Shown here in pieces: positions 1-12,900 of a stretch of 64,000 bases of DNA. The notes beneath the pieces were generated by a model. That model was not told the DNA's origin. It made no database searches and saw nothing but the letters and a program-made list of their open reading frames with translations. Source of the DNA: Dipylidium caninum (Eukaryota > Platyhelminthes > Cestoda > Cyclophyllidea > Dipylidiidae); assembly GCA_017562135.1 (NCBI GenBank), contig QEYB01001179.1:407001-471000 (forward strand), in the 5' to 3' direction. Made by a program: the position numbers and the translations under genes. Each line of letters begins with the position of its first letter. The first letter of the stretch is position 1.

Positions 1-2767
1 GATTACCTGGCCAACCGCCGGACGATGCATAACTAATGAGAAGACGTGGGCATGGCTCTCACAACGCCCCCCTCCCCCCCCCCGCTTTCCGGGCCCCGCG
101 CCACCACCGCCGCCTCTCGCCTCCTCCTCCGCCTCTCGCCATCTGCTCTATCCCCTCGAGGGAGGATTCACCGAGCTGCGTTAATTATACAGGCGAGGTT
201 TGGTAGGGCATTAATTATTTCCCCACACAACAGTAGGATTCAACCCGCGTCGTCTTTATTTAGCCTCTCCTTTCAAGATGCTGCGGACGACGGACGGCCA
301 CGGGGGGGGAGAGGAGGGGGCGGGCAACAATGGTGGCAGCGTTTGTGATTTAACCAATGTACACGTAGTTATTTGCATTTGAACAACTTTAATCCCTCAT
401 TCATAAATAATTTCCTTTTGTGAAAAGATGGCTTCTATTAACAAATCTATTGATTGATGATAATGCGTAGCACATCGATCGATTTTGCGGAATTAATTTT
501 GTACGTCACTATGTGAGTCACTCATATCAAATTAGTCAGCATTATCGATCACTTTATCACTATTATTATTTCTAACTAATTTCCATTGCAATTAACAAAA
601 AGATTTTACAAATGAAGATTAGCAATAATAGTAATGTTATCGATTTTCGATGTGACGCACTTCTACAACTTCGATTATTGATTTATTGTCCAATGTGATT
701 ACTGTTTGAGTTCATCTTCTCCCCACACGTTGCCCAATGCAGATCATCGATCGATGCGGAGTCGTATTGGACGAGAGGGGGGTTGAGGTGAGGGGGAGGG
801 GAAGGGGGTGCAGCTTCGCGCCCCTCGACTCAAAATTGCCTGCACATCACGTGGGCGGCATCGATTTTTTCTATTCCCGCTGGGACGAGTGAGGAGGACT
901 AGCAACAAGTCCGGTCGATCGTCCACTTAGAATTCTTTAAACTAAAAAAAAAACAATTGTCCCATTAGCAAAAAAATTGCGTATCCATGTTGTGAGTCAA
1001 GTAGTTGGGACGAAGGTTAAAAGACTTCTAAAGACGAGCCACTCTAATTACCCTGTCGTAAACGTCACCCTCCTGCTGTTAGCCCTTAACGAGGGAGCGA
1101 CGGTCGAAGTGTGGGTGCGCATATCCGTTGCTACCAAACCTTCCCGCAATATCGGTGAAAAAATGTCCGCGACCGGCGGAGAACCAACCAGCAACAACGA
1201 CCTTGAGCACAGTTGCCTCACCTAACCCGAGAAAACACTGCTTTCATGATTGGTGGTATTCGTAAATAGGCAGATTTTATCCTGTTCTGAAGCGCCTAGC
1301 GACCTTTGCATTTTGCGAAAACACATTTCTAACACCACAAATATTCCTCGAATTAATTTCCGAGCCTGTATTACAACAGCACAGTTATTTTTTTCTCGAA
1401 ACTCCAATCACCCTACTGGTGGAGAATGTAATAGATTAGGAAAATTCTCTAATAAATGGCGCTTCGTTTGCATTACACACACTCACCCCTTTGGTTTCGC
1501 CTTCGCTTAAAGTCTGTTATTTGCTTGATTCCCCGACATATTGAAAGCCAGCTGTTGCAACCGATCGATCGATCGAGCATTGATTGATTGGTTGTGGGCG
1601 TTTGGACCAATGAGACTGGAGTGAGTAGCCGTTCACGCTCATTTCCCCAATCTGATTACGCCAAGGTCGGTCAGCCGGAGTTCCAAGCCAACGGCCTTGA
1701 AAACCAAATTACACTGGACTGAATAGTGAAAATACGCTTATTGAGGGGTTCTCATTTCAAAAATAATCTCCATTGCGAGACTTTTTAAATTATTATAAAA
1801 GAAATAGTGCTTTCGGCACCAGGCAGGTATTGTGGATTGATCGCGGGGTGTTATAATTGGCAAATCAGAACTTTCGAGCCACCAAATCGAATAAACCCAA
1901 ATCCATCGGTCACCTCAGATTACTCGTAAGCCTCACCCCCATTTTTAACACTAGTTTATTGCTTTTATTCTCACTTGGTGCCTCATTTGGTGAGAAAAGG
2001 CACACTTCATTAAGGCTGCAGTCTCGGCAGGCCGAAACTCTCCCTCGGCAAATTGGGAACGAAACATAAATTGCGTGGCGTTGGTTAGCCGACCCCCATT
2101 TCAAGCATGACCCTGTGTTTTGCTCCCCCCGCCCCACCACCCCCCCCTTGAGGAAACAGAAACGCCAGCCTCACGACAACCGACCAGTCGGCGACCAGCT
2201 GCCAGGACGCCGGACTTTTTGAAAAGCCCTCATTGCAAAGACCTTTTTGCAGGCCCTTTGCCCCCCCTCCCCGCTTCCCCCCCCGAAAAAAAGAGCCGTC
2301 ATTCGTGTGGGGAGAAGATTGGCATTTTTTTGAGGCTATTAACTAACTCTATGCACGCGAGGCAACGGAGGCAACGGAGGAGAGGGAGGAGGCTCCCGTC
2401 TGACAGGGGAAAAAGGAGGTCAGGCAAATACTCGGCCCTTCTCCGCGAACATGGGCATGTTCGCGGAGGGTGGAGGCTATCAAAGCACGTGCGTGAATCA
2501 CACACACACACACACACACACACACGTCCACGGAGGAATACACGGATGTGCCGATTGTGGCTATGTTTAAAAGGCCGCTTTTTCCTTCTCCTCTCGTTTG
2601 ATTTCCTTCCCTGCATCAGCCGTAGCTGCCGATTTGAATTTGTTTAAATTGGCGTGGCGAGTAGACCTTTGAACAAACAGTTGTTCACGATTTATTTCCA
2701 CCTAAATTTGGCTGGGAGTGTTTGAGTGCTAACGAGGAATGGAATATCATTTGAAAGAGTAAATCTG
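1..2767. other. Non-coding stretch, no gene recognised
   Basis: I see no exon with convincing splice sites or protein-like sequence here. The stretch alternates AT-rich blocks (about 360-760, with repeated ATCGAT motifs) and GC-rich blocks. It contains a CA dinucleotide run at 2499-2525. Open frames such as the one at 2120-2647 are proline, arginine and histidine-rich translations of simple sequence and are not supported as genes. Confidence 0.5.
2499..2525. repeat. (CA)n microsatellite
   Basis: An uninterrupted run of CA dinucleotides about 27 bases long lies in non-coding DNA upstream of the protocadherin gene. It generates the false poly-Thr-His frames seen on both strands. Confidence 0.9.
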
Positions 2768-3010
2768 TTAACTGCCGCAACGTCTGACAGTGAAGGCGGC
2801 CTTCACAACCTCGGACCGCGGCCCAAAGCGCTCCGCCGGGCTGCGATGGGACTGCTCCACCTCGGGCGGCGAATCCGAGTGGTTGCGTCCGCGGGTGCCA
2901 GTCGCCGAGGTCTCTTGGACGTTTTCAACAGGTTCCGGCGATGCGTTCCCCTCCGCTGGCCAGTTGAAGCCAGCGACAGAGGCGGTGGAACATTTCGAGG
3001 GTTTCTCGTC
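2768..3010 (-). CDS. Possible terminal exon of an unknown minus-strand gene
   Basis: On the minus strand a good acceptor (pyrimidine-rich tract ending ctacag) precedes an 81-codon frame that starts DEKPSKCSTASVAGF and ends in TAA at 2768. The codons are GC-rich at third positions and the peptide is hydrophilic, with many Ser, Pro and Glu (for example ENVQETSATG and SDSPPEVEQSH), as expected of a disordered protein tail. I do not recognise a family. No upstream exon could be joined with confidence. The neighbouring minus frame at 3112-3339 ends at a possible donor but in a different phase, and using it would give another short peptide. The protocadherin gene begins 0.9 kb away on the opposite strand, so the two could be divergent neighbours. 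Confidence 0.35.
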   Translation of the reverse strand, partial: DEKPSKCSTASVAGFNWPAEGNASPEPVENVQETSATGTRGRNHSDSPPEVEQSHRSPAERFGPRSEVVKAAFTVRRCGS

Positions 3011-3948
3011 CTGTAGTCAGGCAAAATGAAAGCTAAGGGGTTAAGGAAACAATGCAATTACAAAGAAACTGTCTTGTTGCCATGGCAACTGCATCGGTTG
3101 TGGATTGGAGGTTAAAGGGAGAAGGAAAATTGACTACCTCGGAGGAAATGGCAATTATATTTTGGCCAAATTTGTTGAATAAGTAGGCAATAGCGGAAGT
3201 ATGATGAATGAGGCCACAAAAAGCTATCGGTTAATAGCCAACTTGAAGCGTTCAAAAAGTGCATTTCTGCATCGCCATCTGAGAAAATGGCGTTGCGTTT
3301 AAACCCACTAAGCTGAAATGTCAGATTTTTGCCGGACAACAGGCACCAGATTCACCTTTCCTTGCCTGGAGCCGAGAAATTACAACAATTCGTGTGTGTT
3401 CTTTCATGGAAGCCGAGCAGTCGGGGAGTGGGGAGATCAAAAAGGGGTTCAACTAATTTCCATAAGTACAAATTACAACATAGCACGTGTGGGATGTCAG
3501 ATCTGCTGGGATGTGCCTAATCATAACACAAAAATCCCCTCTTGGTTGGTCGAATCAAACAATATATTAATCAGCCGTCTTAAATTCAGTCTAAATATCG
3601 TGAATACTTAGGCGATGTCTGAAACCCCGACCATATAATTAACTCCCAAGAGGTCACAAAGAACCCACGCGGTCTGACAGCCAGGGAAGTAGGCCCCGTG
3701 GGGGGACGGGTCAATGGGGCAATGGTGACTGGACCCACAGCCGCCTGTTCACCAGTGAGAGCACGGCATCACCATTCCCTGGCCCGCTCCCATTGGTCGA
3801 CGCGGCGTTTCTCGCGCACCAATCGAATGCCTCGTTGCCACAACATCCTTGTGTGTGCATGCGTGCGTGCGTGCATGCAGCCCGTTTCCCAAGGCCGCTA
3901 CGTCAGTGTGTGTGGGTGCTCGTTCTTGTCCAAATTCGCCGGGTAGAG
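3011..3948. promoter_or_regulatory. Upstream region of the protocadherin gene
   Basis: This 0.9-kb stretch should hold the 5' UTR and promoter of the plus-strand protocadherin gene. It has a CCCATTGGT element near 3788 and a CACCAATCG element near 3818, both CCAAT-box-like and in opposite orientations. A purine/pyrimidine repeat of GTGCGTGC type follows at about 3850-3880. No convincing TATA box is seen. The open frame upstream of ATG 3949 looks untranslated: cysteine-rich, encoded by the repeat, and not signal-peptide-like. Confidence 0.3.
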
Positions 3949-6900
3949 ATGACCACAAACATGATTACAGGTTGCCTTCTCCTCCTCCTTCTCCATCCCC
4001 ACTTATTGACCGCCTTCCCGCCATCCTTCGCCTCCACATTCGATGTGGTCGAGGAAAGCCCGCTTGGCACCTTGATTCCCGGCGTCGTCGAGTATCTCAA
4101 GAGTATTGTTCTTCTTCTTGTTGAGATGCCCAATTCCACGACATTTCAACTCATGGGTATGGACGAGTTGACAAAAAGCTTCCTGATCGACTCCAAGAGT
4201 GGGGAGTTGCGGACGATAGCTCGAATCGACCGAGAGGCCATTTGCGAAGGCGAGGTGCCTCCTCGGAGTGACGCAGTCACAGAGTCACACTGTTTAAAAC
4301 CCCTAAACATTTTGATTAAGTCCCACGGAAATGGAGGTGTCTCCAGCAACAATATGCGTCAGCAGATAACACTGAGAATCATCGACATCAACGACAATGC
4401 TCCCCGATGGCCGGGTAAACGGCTGCTGACGGTGCGATTCGTCGAGGCATTCCAATCGGCCACTTCGTATGGGAAACAGGAGATGCTGTCGGAGTCTCAA
4501 CTGCTGGAACGAGCTGTCGACCCCGACGCCGGCCATAATGGGACTGTCTCCTACAATCTCAAGGGGGCCGGGGCTGACATGTTCCGTCTGGAATACTCAG
4601 ACCTCGTGAACAGTCGATTCAAACAGCTGGATGCCACCAGTCCACTTCGACTAAAACCCATGGTACCTCTGGATCGCGAGGTATCCGACTTCTACAATCT
4701 CACGCTATTTGCCTACGACTCGGGGAATCCTCCCAAGTCCAACAGCATCCCCCTCCACGTCTACATCACTGATGTCAACGACCACGCCCCCGTCTTCCAC
4801 AGTTACGTGTCAGGTCGTGTGACGGCCTACCCGCGGGAGGGCAACCAAGGCGAGTTGGTGAAGTACGTGCCGGAAAGGGGACACCTGATGGAGACAGCGC
4901 GCATCGGAAGTGTTGTCCTCCAACTGAACGCCACCGACGAGGACGCGGGGGACAACGCCCGCATCACCTACTCTATTTATCCAAGTGATGTCGCCTTTGT
5001 GCACACCTACTTTGCCCTGGATCCTATCTCCGGCCATCTAACGGTCAAACAGCGCTTGGACTACGATTCTGGGCCGCGTCAGTTCACCTTCAAGGTGCGT
5101 CGCCTTTCCTGTTTGTCAAAAGCCATCGCGTGATTAGGGCAAATAAATGCTAACATGGGCTAATTGAGGGGAGTGGGGGAAAAGGCGGAATAAGCAATGT
5201 TAGGGGTGACAGAGGCTGTGCTTAAATTAACCATTTCGACAGTTAGTTATTTTTTTTTTTGGGGGGGGGGGAGGCTGTGGCCATCAAGATGAAAAAAACA
5301 ACCGGCAAGTTGCTTGCTTTTGAACGGGGATTCGCACGTATCCCTCCCTTTCGGCCAGATTTCCCTTTTTTCCCCTCTGAATGCCAAATTCTCTTGCCTT
5401 GACGAATGGACCACTCAAAAACTCAACACTCAGGTGCACGCAGACCGATCTCTGTGCGATTTTATCGATTTTTCCGATCAATAAACAGTATGAGCGGCTC
5501 CTCGGGCCTCCGTTACGGCCTCGGAAGGGCCAACTTTTGGGTAAAGCAGGCCAACTTGTAGCCCACTAACAGTGAATGCGGAAACAGAGGTAAAGGCATA
5601 AATCCTTTCCATTTTTCGGTTACTTGTAATGACATTAACAAGAGAAAAAAAAAGAAATAACTTCAATTTTAGTGTTCATTACTTGCCAAGGCAACTGTTC
5701 ACGCAACGCTTTTGATGGTTAATTAAAATTGTGACAAAACTAGTGCGTTTGTTGAAGAGAGCCCAATTTTCTCTCCGTTCATCGGCACTCGCATGCACAT
5801 GCGTGTATCGATTTCCGATAATCGGTGGTGCGCTGAGGCCGCGGTTGCCGGGCCACCTCAGCCCAAGTGGTTCTGGATCGGGCGGCTTGAGAGACCGAGC
5901 TTCGTAACTCCGCCTTTTTTTCCCATAGCAAAAAGTAATGCCATTCGAGTGGAAATGAAGGTGAAAAGTTTTTTAAAGTTGCTGCGGTTCCGTCCGACGC
6001 TTTAAATGGAGAAAATTGCGACACTTTTTGATATTATTTGTAGTGGTGGTAAGACGTTAAAATATACTTTAGTTTCCTATGTTTCAACCGATGTTGTTCG
6101 AGGAACATATGATAAACAGGGAATATGGGAGTCGCAAAATTCTACCCCCTCCGTCTTTCGATTATCGATTCCCAGCAATCGATAATCAGCCAGTGACTAA
6201 TCTCTTCTCAAGTGGAAGTATTTCAGATTAGATCACTTAGCAGCAATGTTTTTAGTTTGTTAAAATTTTGACCGGACAGGGGTTTCACATGTGGCACAAG
6301 ACGTAAAAAAAAATGTTTGAGCAAAAATTTAGTGGGATTCCAGTTGGAGGTGCTTACTTTTACGCGTGTGTTAAGTTGGAGAACAGAGGCCGATGGTGAA
6401 AGTTGTCGGAATAGTAACCATTTCCTGTTACCTCCTGCACCATAAACTTCCATCCGGTTTAATGTCGCTTGTCTAACCCCCTCGCCGGGGCCTGCGCACC
6501 ATCACCACCCGATAAATGTGTTTTCCTGTCCCCTCCTCTGTTAAGCATTGATCACCAATCACACCTCTAACAAACCACACGCGGAGTGATTAAACGTGGA
6601 ATGTGTCTGCTTTTTTACACACGGAACAAAAGTGCAAGAAGCATCAGATATATCTGGAGGAGAGGAGGGGTACAAAAATAGCTTTTTGACGTTCACCCAC
6701 TCTCCCAAGGGAGGAAAGGGTTGGGGAGGGGAGGGGGAGGGCGTTGGAGGTGGAATAAGAGTTAGCGTGAGTAGCGGAGCATTGCAGCCCCACTCAACCC
6801 TCACGCATCAACTCCAGAACGATGTTATCTCTTCTTCCGCGGAAGTGCGTAAAATCGAGGAGTGGAGGAGGGGAGATGCGGCGGCCGGAGACCGGCTGGG

Positions 6901-9900
6901 GCAGGGCCGAGCAGATTTACTGTCCGATAGGAGGAGGCTGTTAACAGGCAGTCTGGTGGGTGCGTTTAAGGCGAAGAAGAGAAGAGAAGAGAAGAGGGCT
7001 GGGAGAGTCCGGCTTCTGGCTTTCCTTCCTGCACCTGGTGCGGTTTCTATGCAGCGTCGATGACTCAACTGTTATGACAACCAGATTTTTGTAACCAGAT
7101 GGGTGGTTAACGAAGGGACAACCCCGGGCTTTCGCCATCTGCGCAGATTCATCGATTTTGCGCCTCGGCCGTCAATACCACCCCAGAAGAGATTAGTTCG
7201 GCCACGGTCTTTGCTTCGCCCTCCTCATTTCCACCGAGCGGCGTTGGGCCGCCGCCACACAAATTCACGGGCCTGGCAGACGCTGGCGTCGTCCGCTGAG
7301 GCCCTGGAAACCCTGTCGGGAGCAAAAAGGTCAGATTCGGCTAAAGCCTGACAACTCTTTCCTCATTTTGACTGCCCCTTGTGGTAAACTTTTCCAGTGG
7401 CACCACACCTAAGTCGAGTTTCCGGCGCCCAAATAGAATGACCATTTCACATCGCCACTTTTTATTGACTTTGACACCTCTGACACTGCCGTGGTGCTTC
7501 TTCTGCGAAAGGGGCAAAAGTGTGGCTGAGGGGTCGAAAATTACGAGGCAGAGGAGGGGGAGGGGGGAGGGAGAAAAATTAGTCATTAAAACAGGTCAAG
7601 AAGTGAAAAATGCTCCTTAGACAGCGTTGGCACGGGGGGGCGGCGAGAGGGGCTGCCTGTCGCTCCCTCGTCCTCTCACTTTCCCTCTGCGTGTGTGTGT
7701 GTGTGTGTGTACACATGCATTTCCCATAGTCCCACTTTAGGGTATGAAAAGTGGACCTCCTCTTCCTCCTCCGCCTCCTCCACCTCCCTCGCCTCGCAGG
7801 CAACGACTGATTTATGGTCTCCCCTTGGGGAAAAGAATCAAATTAGAGCAGTTTGTCACAGACATTTTTCATATTCCCATGAAGGGTAACGCCGCACTCG
7901 TTCTCCTGCTGACGGACAGAATTCCGAGTGCCAGTGGATAGGAGTTGGCGTAGGAGGGCGGACTTCTCCTCCTCCTCCTCCTCCTCCTCCAAAGTTGGTC
8001 ATTTGGAGATAAATCACCTCGGAGTAGGGCAAACTTGACAACATGGAGTGTTCTCGACCCCACTGAAGTGGCTTCGTTCTCCCACTCCCACTCCCACTCC
8101 CAATTCCTCTTTCCCCTTCTGTTTCTTTCTCCCTCTCCCACGGTGTGTGTGCGTGTGCGTGTGTGAGTGGCATTAATCGCCTAATTGATTCATTCCAGGT
8201 TTCGCAGATGAAAAGAAGGCACAGAAGAGCTTTGTAAAAGCAGCAGGAGGAAGAAAAAGTGAGGGTCGAGAGGCAGACGGAAAACAGGCCCTCGGGTGGC
8301 CTCTCCTCGTGGCCACACACACAAAATCCTCCTCCTCCTAGTTATCAGCAGCATCGCGGCGATGGTGACGATGCTGGTGCTGCCCGGGCGGGCGGCGGGT
8401 TGGGTGTGCACCGGCTGCGGGCATTTTGACATTTAGCGGGGAGGGCAAACCTCATTTGTGCCATTTCCGCGAATGCGTTTGTACGCACCCTCACAGAGCC
8501 ACGCACGTACGTGTGGCGAGGCTGCTCCTCTCCTCTTCTTCTCCTCCTCCCGCCTCGACGCCCCACTCATTTGGGGGGCCTTTTCGGGTGGTAGCGTTGT
8601 TGTTGGAGGACGTGTGGGGCCCCTTCGCTGCGACTGACAGGCACCGTGGAGGGTTTGAGTGCTCGCCTAATGTCCTCGAGGCCATTTTCACCATCGCCTC
8701 GGTGTGGCAGATTGTCCCGTCTGTGGCTCATTGACGTTCACCGCTCGGAGTGCCTCGGTCCTCCTCGGGCACGTGCTCCAGAAGCGCAGATCAACAAGGG
8801 AATTCCTCACCCCCCTTTCAGTCCACTCCGCCTCCCCGAGGCCCGATTGAGTTGCCTTATGATCGCGGGATTTTGGGACTGCCCCTGCGAGAGACTCATT
8901 GTCGCAGCTGCCCACAGCCCCTTTCGCCACCCCACCCCGGTGGTGCCGCGTGACACCCCAAAATTATAATAATTAGTCCACCAGCCATCACAAGCCCTCT
9001 TAATCACCGCCTTTTATTGCCCTTAGACTGCAAAAACACACCCTCCTGCGGCACACGCGATTAGATGTGGTCGGCGGTTAATGAGATGAAGGCGGTAGAC
9101 GAAGTCAGCGCCTCGTGGCTGGTAGGCGGACGCGGGGACGTGGTGGACCACGAAGGGCGAGAAGGGGGGCCGAGGAAGGGGGGGGGCGGGAGGGGCGAGT
9201 TGCATTTGTTCCCAACCAACGAATCGTGTGTTTCCTTAAATGCGATTGCCGTCACACTTTCACGTGCGTGTGACACGGGACTGCGATGGAATGGTCAGGT
9301 CATTGCGCTCGGACACGACGCATGTCGGTTGGCATTTTTGTCATTTTGTCATCGAGTGGCACGCGCTCAACTGTCTGCCAAGCGTTTGACGGCCACTCTC
9401 AAGGTCATCCCGTATACGTCCGCATGCTTCTAGGTGCTGGCGGTGGACGGGGCCCCGGAACCCTACCGCCTGACTGGAACCGCCCTGGTCGAAATTGAGC
9501 TGACGGACTTCAACGACGAGCCACCCGACATTGAAATCCTCATCGCGCAAAACGGCAACCTCAACAGCAACGCCAACATCAACGGCGGCCTCTCGCCGCT
9601 GATTCCACCGGGTTCCAAGCACCCCGAACTCGTCGCGTGGATCGAGGAGTCTCCCTCGCCCGATGTCGTCATCGCATACGTTCAGGTAAGAGGACCGCAC
9701 TGTCCGGGCCAGGTTGGACTGCCTCGTAGTGGTTGCGAGGTGCCACGAGAGAACCGCCGACGCCCCGGCATCAACGCGCAATGCCGGAGTTTGGCGGACG
9801 AGAAGGGGGAGACACACCCTCCGGGGCCACCATCACACGTTCCGCTTCCCCACCTGCTGTCTGAACGGTCAGCGTCGCTTCCCTCCACCACGTCCGGGCG

Positions 9901-12900
9901 GAAACGTCTCCAAGTTGCGTCCAAGTCAACGCGGGATTTTCGTGCTTCACCTTCCCAGGCCCGCCGCGTTGCCCTACTCGACGGTGGTTGGGAGGCGTTC
10001 GGCCCTGGCCGTTTCCCCTCCCTCGCTGGAACGGCAGTGAGAAAGGCCTGAGTGTTCGACTGACTGCTCTGTTGTGCCGCGGTCGGGTCATTCTGCAGAA
10101 AGGACGCAAATGCAGAAAGGACGCAAATGCGGTTGGTAACCTGGGATGTGACGCTGTCCCACGCGTTCTACTCCACCTCGCATCGTCCAGGAATACAAAA
10201 CTCCTGTAAGGCGTCTTGTATGGCCCAAGTGGCGGGCAGATTGGAACAGACACCCGCGTTTCCTGTGGTGGGGAGTGAAAAGAGACGCGTTTGCAGTCGT
10301 TTCAATTGCGGAGGATGAAGTCACCAACGCGGGTTGGTGGGCGGGAAAGTGGAAAAACTACACGCAACCTCGCAAACACAAGTGGGTTTTTGGGTTACGA
10401 GGGAAAAAGCCGGTTGTCCTGCACTCGAACGTACGAGATGCCGCGAGGTGGGCGCGTGTGGGGCTGCGGGCCGAGGGACGACTGGGACACGTAAACGCAA
10501 CAAAACCCCAAACTTTTCCCGTCCCGCCCCTCCTCGGTGCGTACGATTTTTGTGTCGCGACTACCTGTGAGGCGCATTGCGAAGTTTTGGTGAAATTGTC
10601 CATCGAATGCGTGAAAAGTAGCTCGCTTGTGCGAAGTATTTCGAGAGCCACGTGGGCGGTTTTCTCAAGTAGGCAGGAAACACACGCGTCTCTCGTTTTG
10701 CTGCGCCCTCGTCGCCTCCGGGCGATGGCTCCTGCACCAGCGTTACGAGGCTTTCGGTGCCCGTCTGAGCGACGGGCGGCGAGGGGAGGCAGCCTATCTC
10801 CTCCGCTCTTCTCAACCAAATTTCAATCATTCGTGAAGTATTAAGACGTCTTTCGAGCTGCACAGACTCCCCGTCACACATGTGTGTCACCTAACACTCA
10901 CCCGTCTCTGCCGACAGTCGAGACCACCAACTGCTGTGAGGGGGAGTCCACTGCAGGCGATGACGCGTTTGGCAGGCTGACAGACCCTGGGAAATCCGTG
11001 TTTGGGCGCGAGACACAAGACGGGTCGACTTGGGGGCCTGAGGAGCGGACGGCCTCAGAATGTCCCTGCCTCCGCCCATTTTTCTCTCTCTGGGCGGTGG
11101 GTGAATCACACGGTTGCACCAATGCCGGTGGAGACTGCAGACGTCCATCTGCTGCCGCGTCCTGCGTTCTCGGGCAAGAGAGACTTAAAGATGGGCCACC
11201 GTCTCCCGTCCACTTCATCCCGCCTAAACAATGACACTGCGGAGTCGGATTTCACATTTGGACTGGAGGGTTGTCCCGCGAGTCAGGGGGGGGGGAGCAG
11301 CGGCCTCCTGTTGTCGCCGGCAGCAGTGGCGGACACACCCGGGCGCCCCCGCGGTGCCCGATGAAACCAAGCCACAGTTTTGTTGGAATGGCGGGTATAA
11401 AACACGCATGGACTAGCATAAACGATCACTCAAAGCCACTAATCCTCGCTCCGATGATGCGGAGAATGATTTTGATACTTTGTTTGTTTCAAATAATTAA
11501 ATAGTCGACTCAGGCCGCAGTACGGACGGCAACACGAGAGTGTTCACTGATGCAGACAGAGGAGTCGAGGCTACTCCCATCCCGACGAAATGGGCACCTC
11601 CTCACATTGTCCCAACGTATCATTTTCCCCCAAAAATAGTGGCGATATTTATCCGCGTTGTCATGGTTGCACTGTTGTCTTTCTATTGTCCAAGGACGTG
11701 CGCTTCTGATTGGTGGACTCAAGGTCATTGATAGTATGATGTATTTCAGGTGTCAGACAAAGATGAAAATGGTGAAGATCAAGTGGAGTGTCACCTAGGA
11801 GCTCGAGACAACTTTAGTCTGCAGGCTGACTCCTCCACCCCTGCCGGCAAGGCAGACCACTTCCCCTACCAGTCGTCATCGCAAGTTGATCGGACGAATA
11901 AGAGGATAAGCGAGTACCGGATTCTAGCCAAGGTGCCCCCCACAGTCGACCACGCGGCCACCGAGACGTCCAACCTCCAAGACCGGCTGGATCGCGAAAC
12001 TACTCCCAGTCAACTGCTCACCATCATTTGCAAGGACCGAAACGGGAACCAGGCGGAGCGGCGGATTCGCTTGCACCTTCTCGACATCAACGACAATGCG
12101 CCGCGCTTCCTCAACGGCAGCTACTTCAACTTCTCCGTTGCGGAGAACCGGGAGCCCGTCGGGAATCAGCAGGTGTGGTTGGGTCGAGTGCAGGCGGTCG
12201 ATCCGGATCTGGGAGAAAATGCCAGGATTTCGTACCACTTGGCGGCGGAAGAGAACGCCCACCAGGAGGGACCTTTTGCCACCAACCCGCGGCAACTCTT
12301 CCGTGTCCAGCCCGACACCGGCGACATCTACGCCCAGGTCAGTCTGGACCGTGAAAACGCACCGGAAAGCGGCATCTATAGCTTCAACGTCTTCGCCGTG
12401 GACCACGGGAAGCCTCGTCAACTGACCGGCACAGCTCGTGTGGACGTGACGGTGCTCGACGTGAACGACTGGCCACCCGAGTTCACCCGCGACATTTACA
12501 CCTTTGAGGTGCCCGAAGATCTGGACCTTCGGGAGGTGGTCGGCGTTGTGGAGGCGATTGACAGGGACGCCACCGCTGGGGCGAATACCATCACGTATCA
12601 CCTGAATCCACCGCGTGTTGGAATGGTGCAACGGTCGCTGAAAAATGAGACGCTGGACCGCGTGCGGCGTGATTCCATGCTGCAGCATCAGCAGCCGCTC
12701 TTCATGCCGCACTTGGAACCCTCCAAGGCGAGGGACGAGAGACCACTCTCCTACTTTTCCATCGACAGTAGGACGGGCGAGATCCTCGTGATTAGAAAGT
12801 TGGACCGCGAATCAAACGGGTACTTCACCTTCGAGGTTCTCGCCATCGACTCACCCTTGGCCGGGTCTCCGGCCCAGGCATCGTCGTCGCCTGTCCCTCA

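Larger units (their letters stand above)
5095..9433 (+). other. Protocadherin intron 1 (4.3 kb)
   Basis: The donor AAG|GTGCGT at 5095 and the acceptor TAG at 9431-9433 join phase 0 codons and restore an unbroken cadherin repeat (FTFK joined to VLAVDG). The intron contains a T10-G11 run at 5251-5271, a GT run at 7691-7710, a CTC triplet run at 7965-7990 and several polypyrimidine or polypurine tracts. No other gene is recognised in it on either strand. Confidence 0.8.
9686..11749 (+). other. Protocadherin intron 2 (2.1 kb)
   Basis: Donor CAG|GTAAGA at 9686 and acceptor TTTCAG at 11749 are both strong, and the join reads IAYVQ to VSDKDENGED in phase 0. The intron is GC-rich, so long frames are open by chance on both strands. 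It contains one copy of the dispersed palindrome at 10873-10890. Confidence 0.85.

Noticed and set aside
2120..2647. 175-residue plus-strand open frame
   Set aside because: Pro-, Arg- and His-Thr-rich translation of simple repeats, including the CA run.
3112..3339. Minus-strand frame after a TTTCAG acceptor
   Set aside because: The peptide is aromatic and AT-driven, its donor phase does not fit the better frame of the next exon, and no family is seen.
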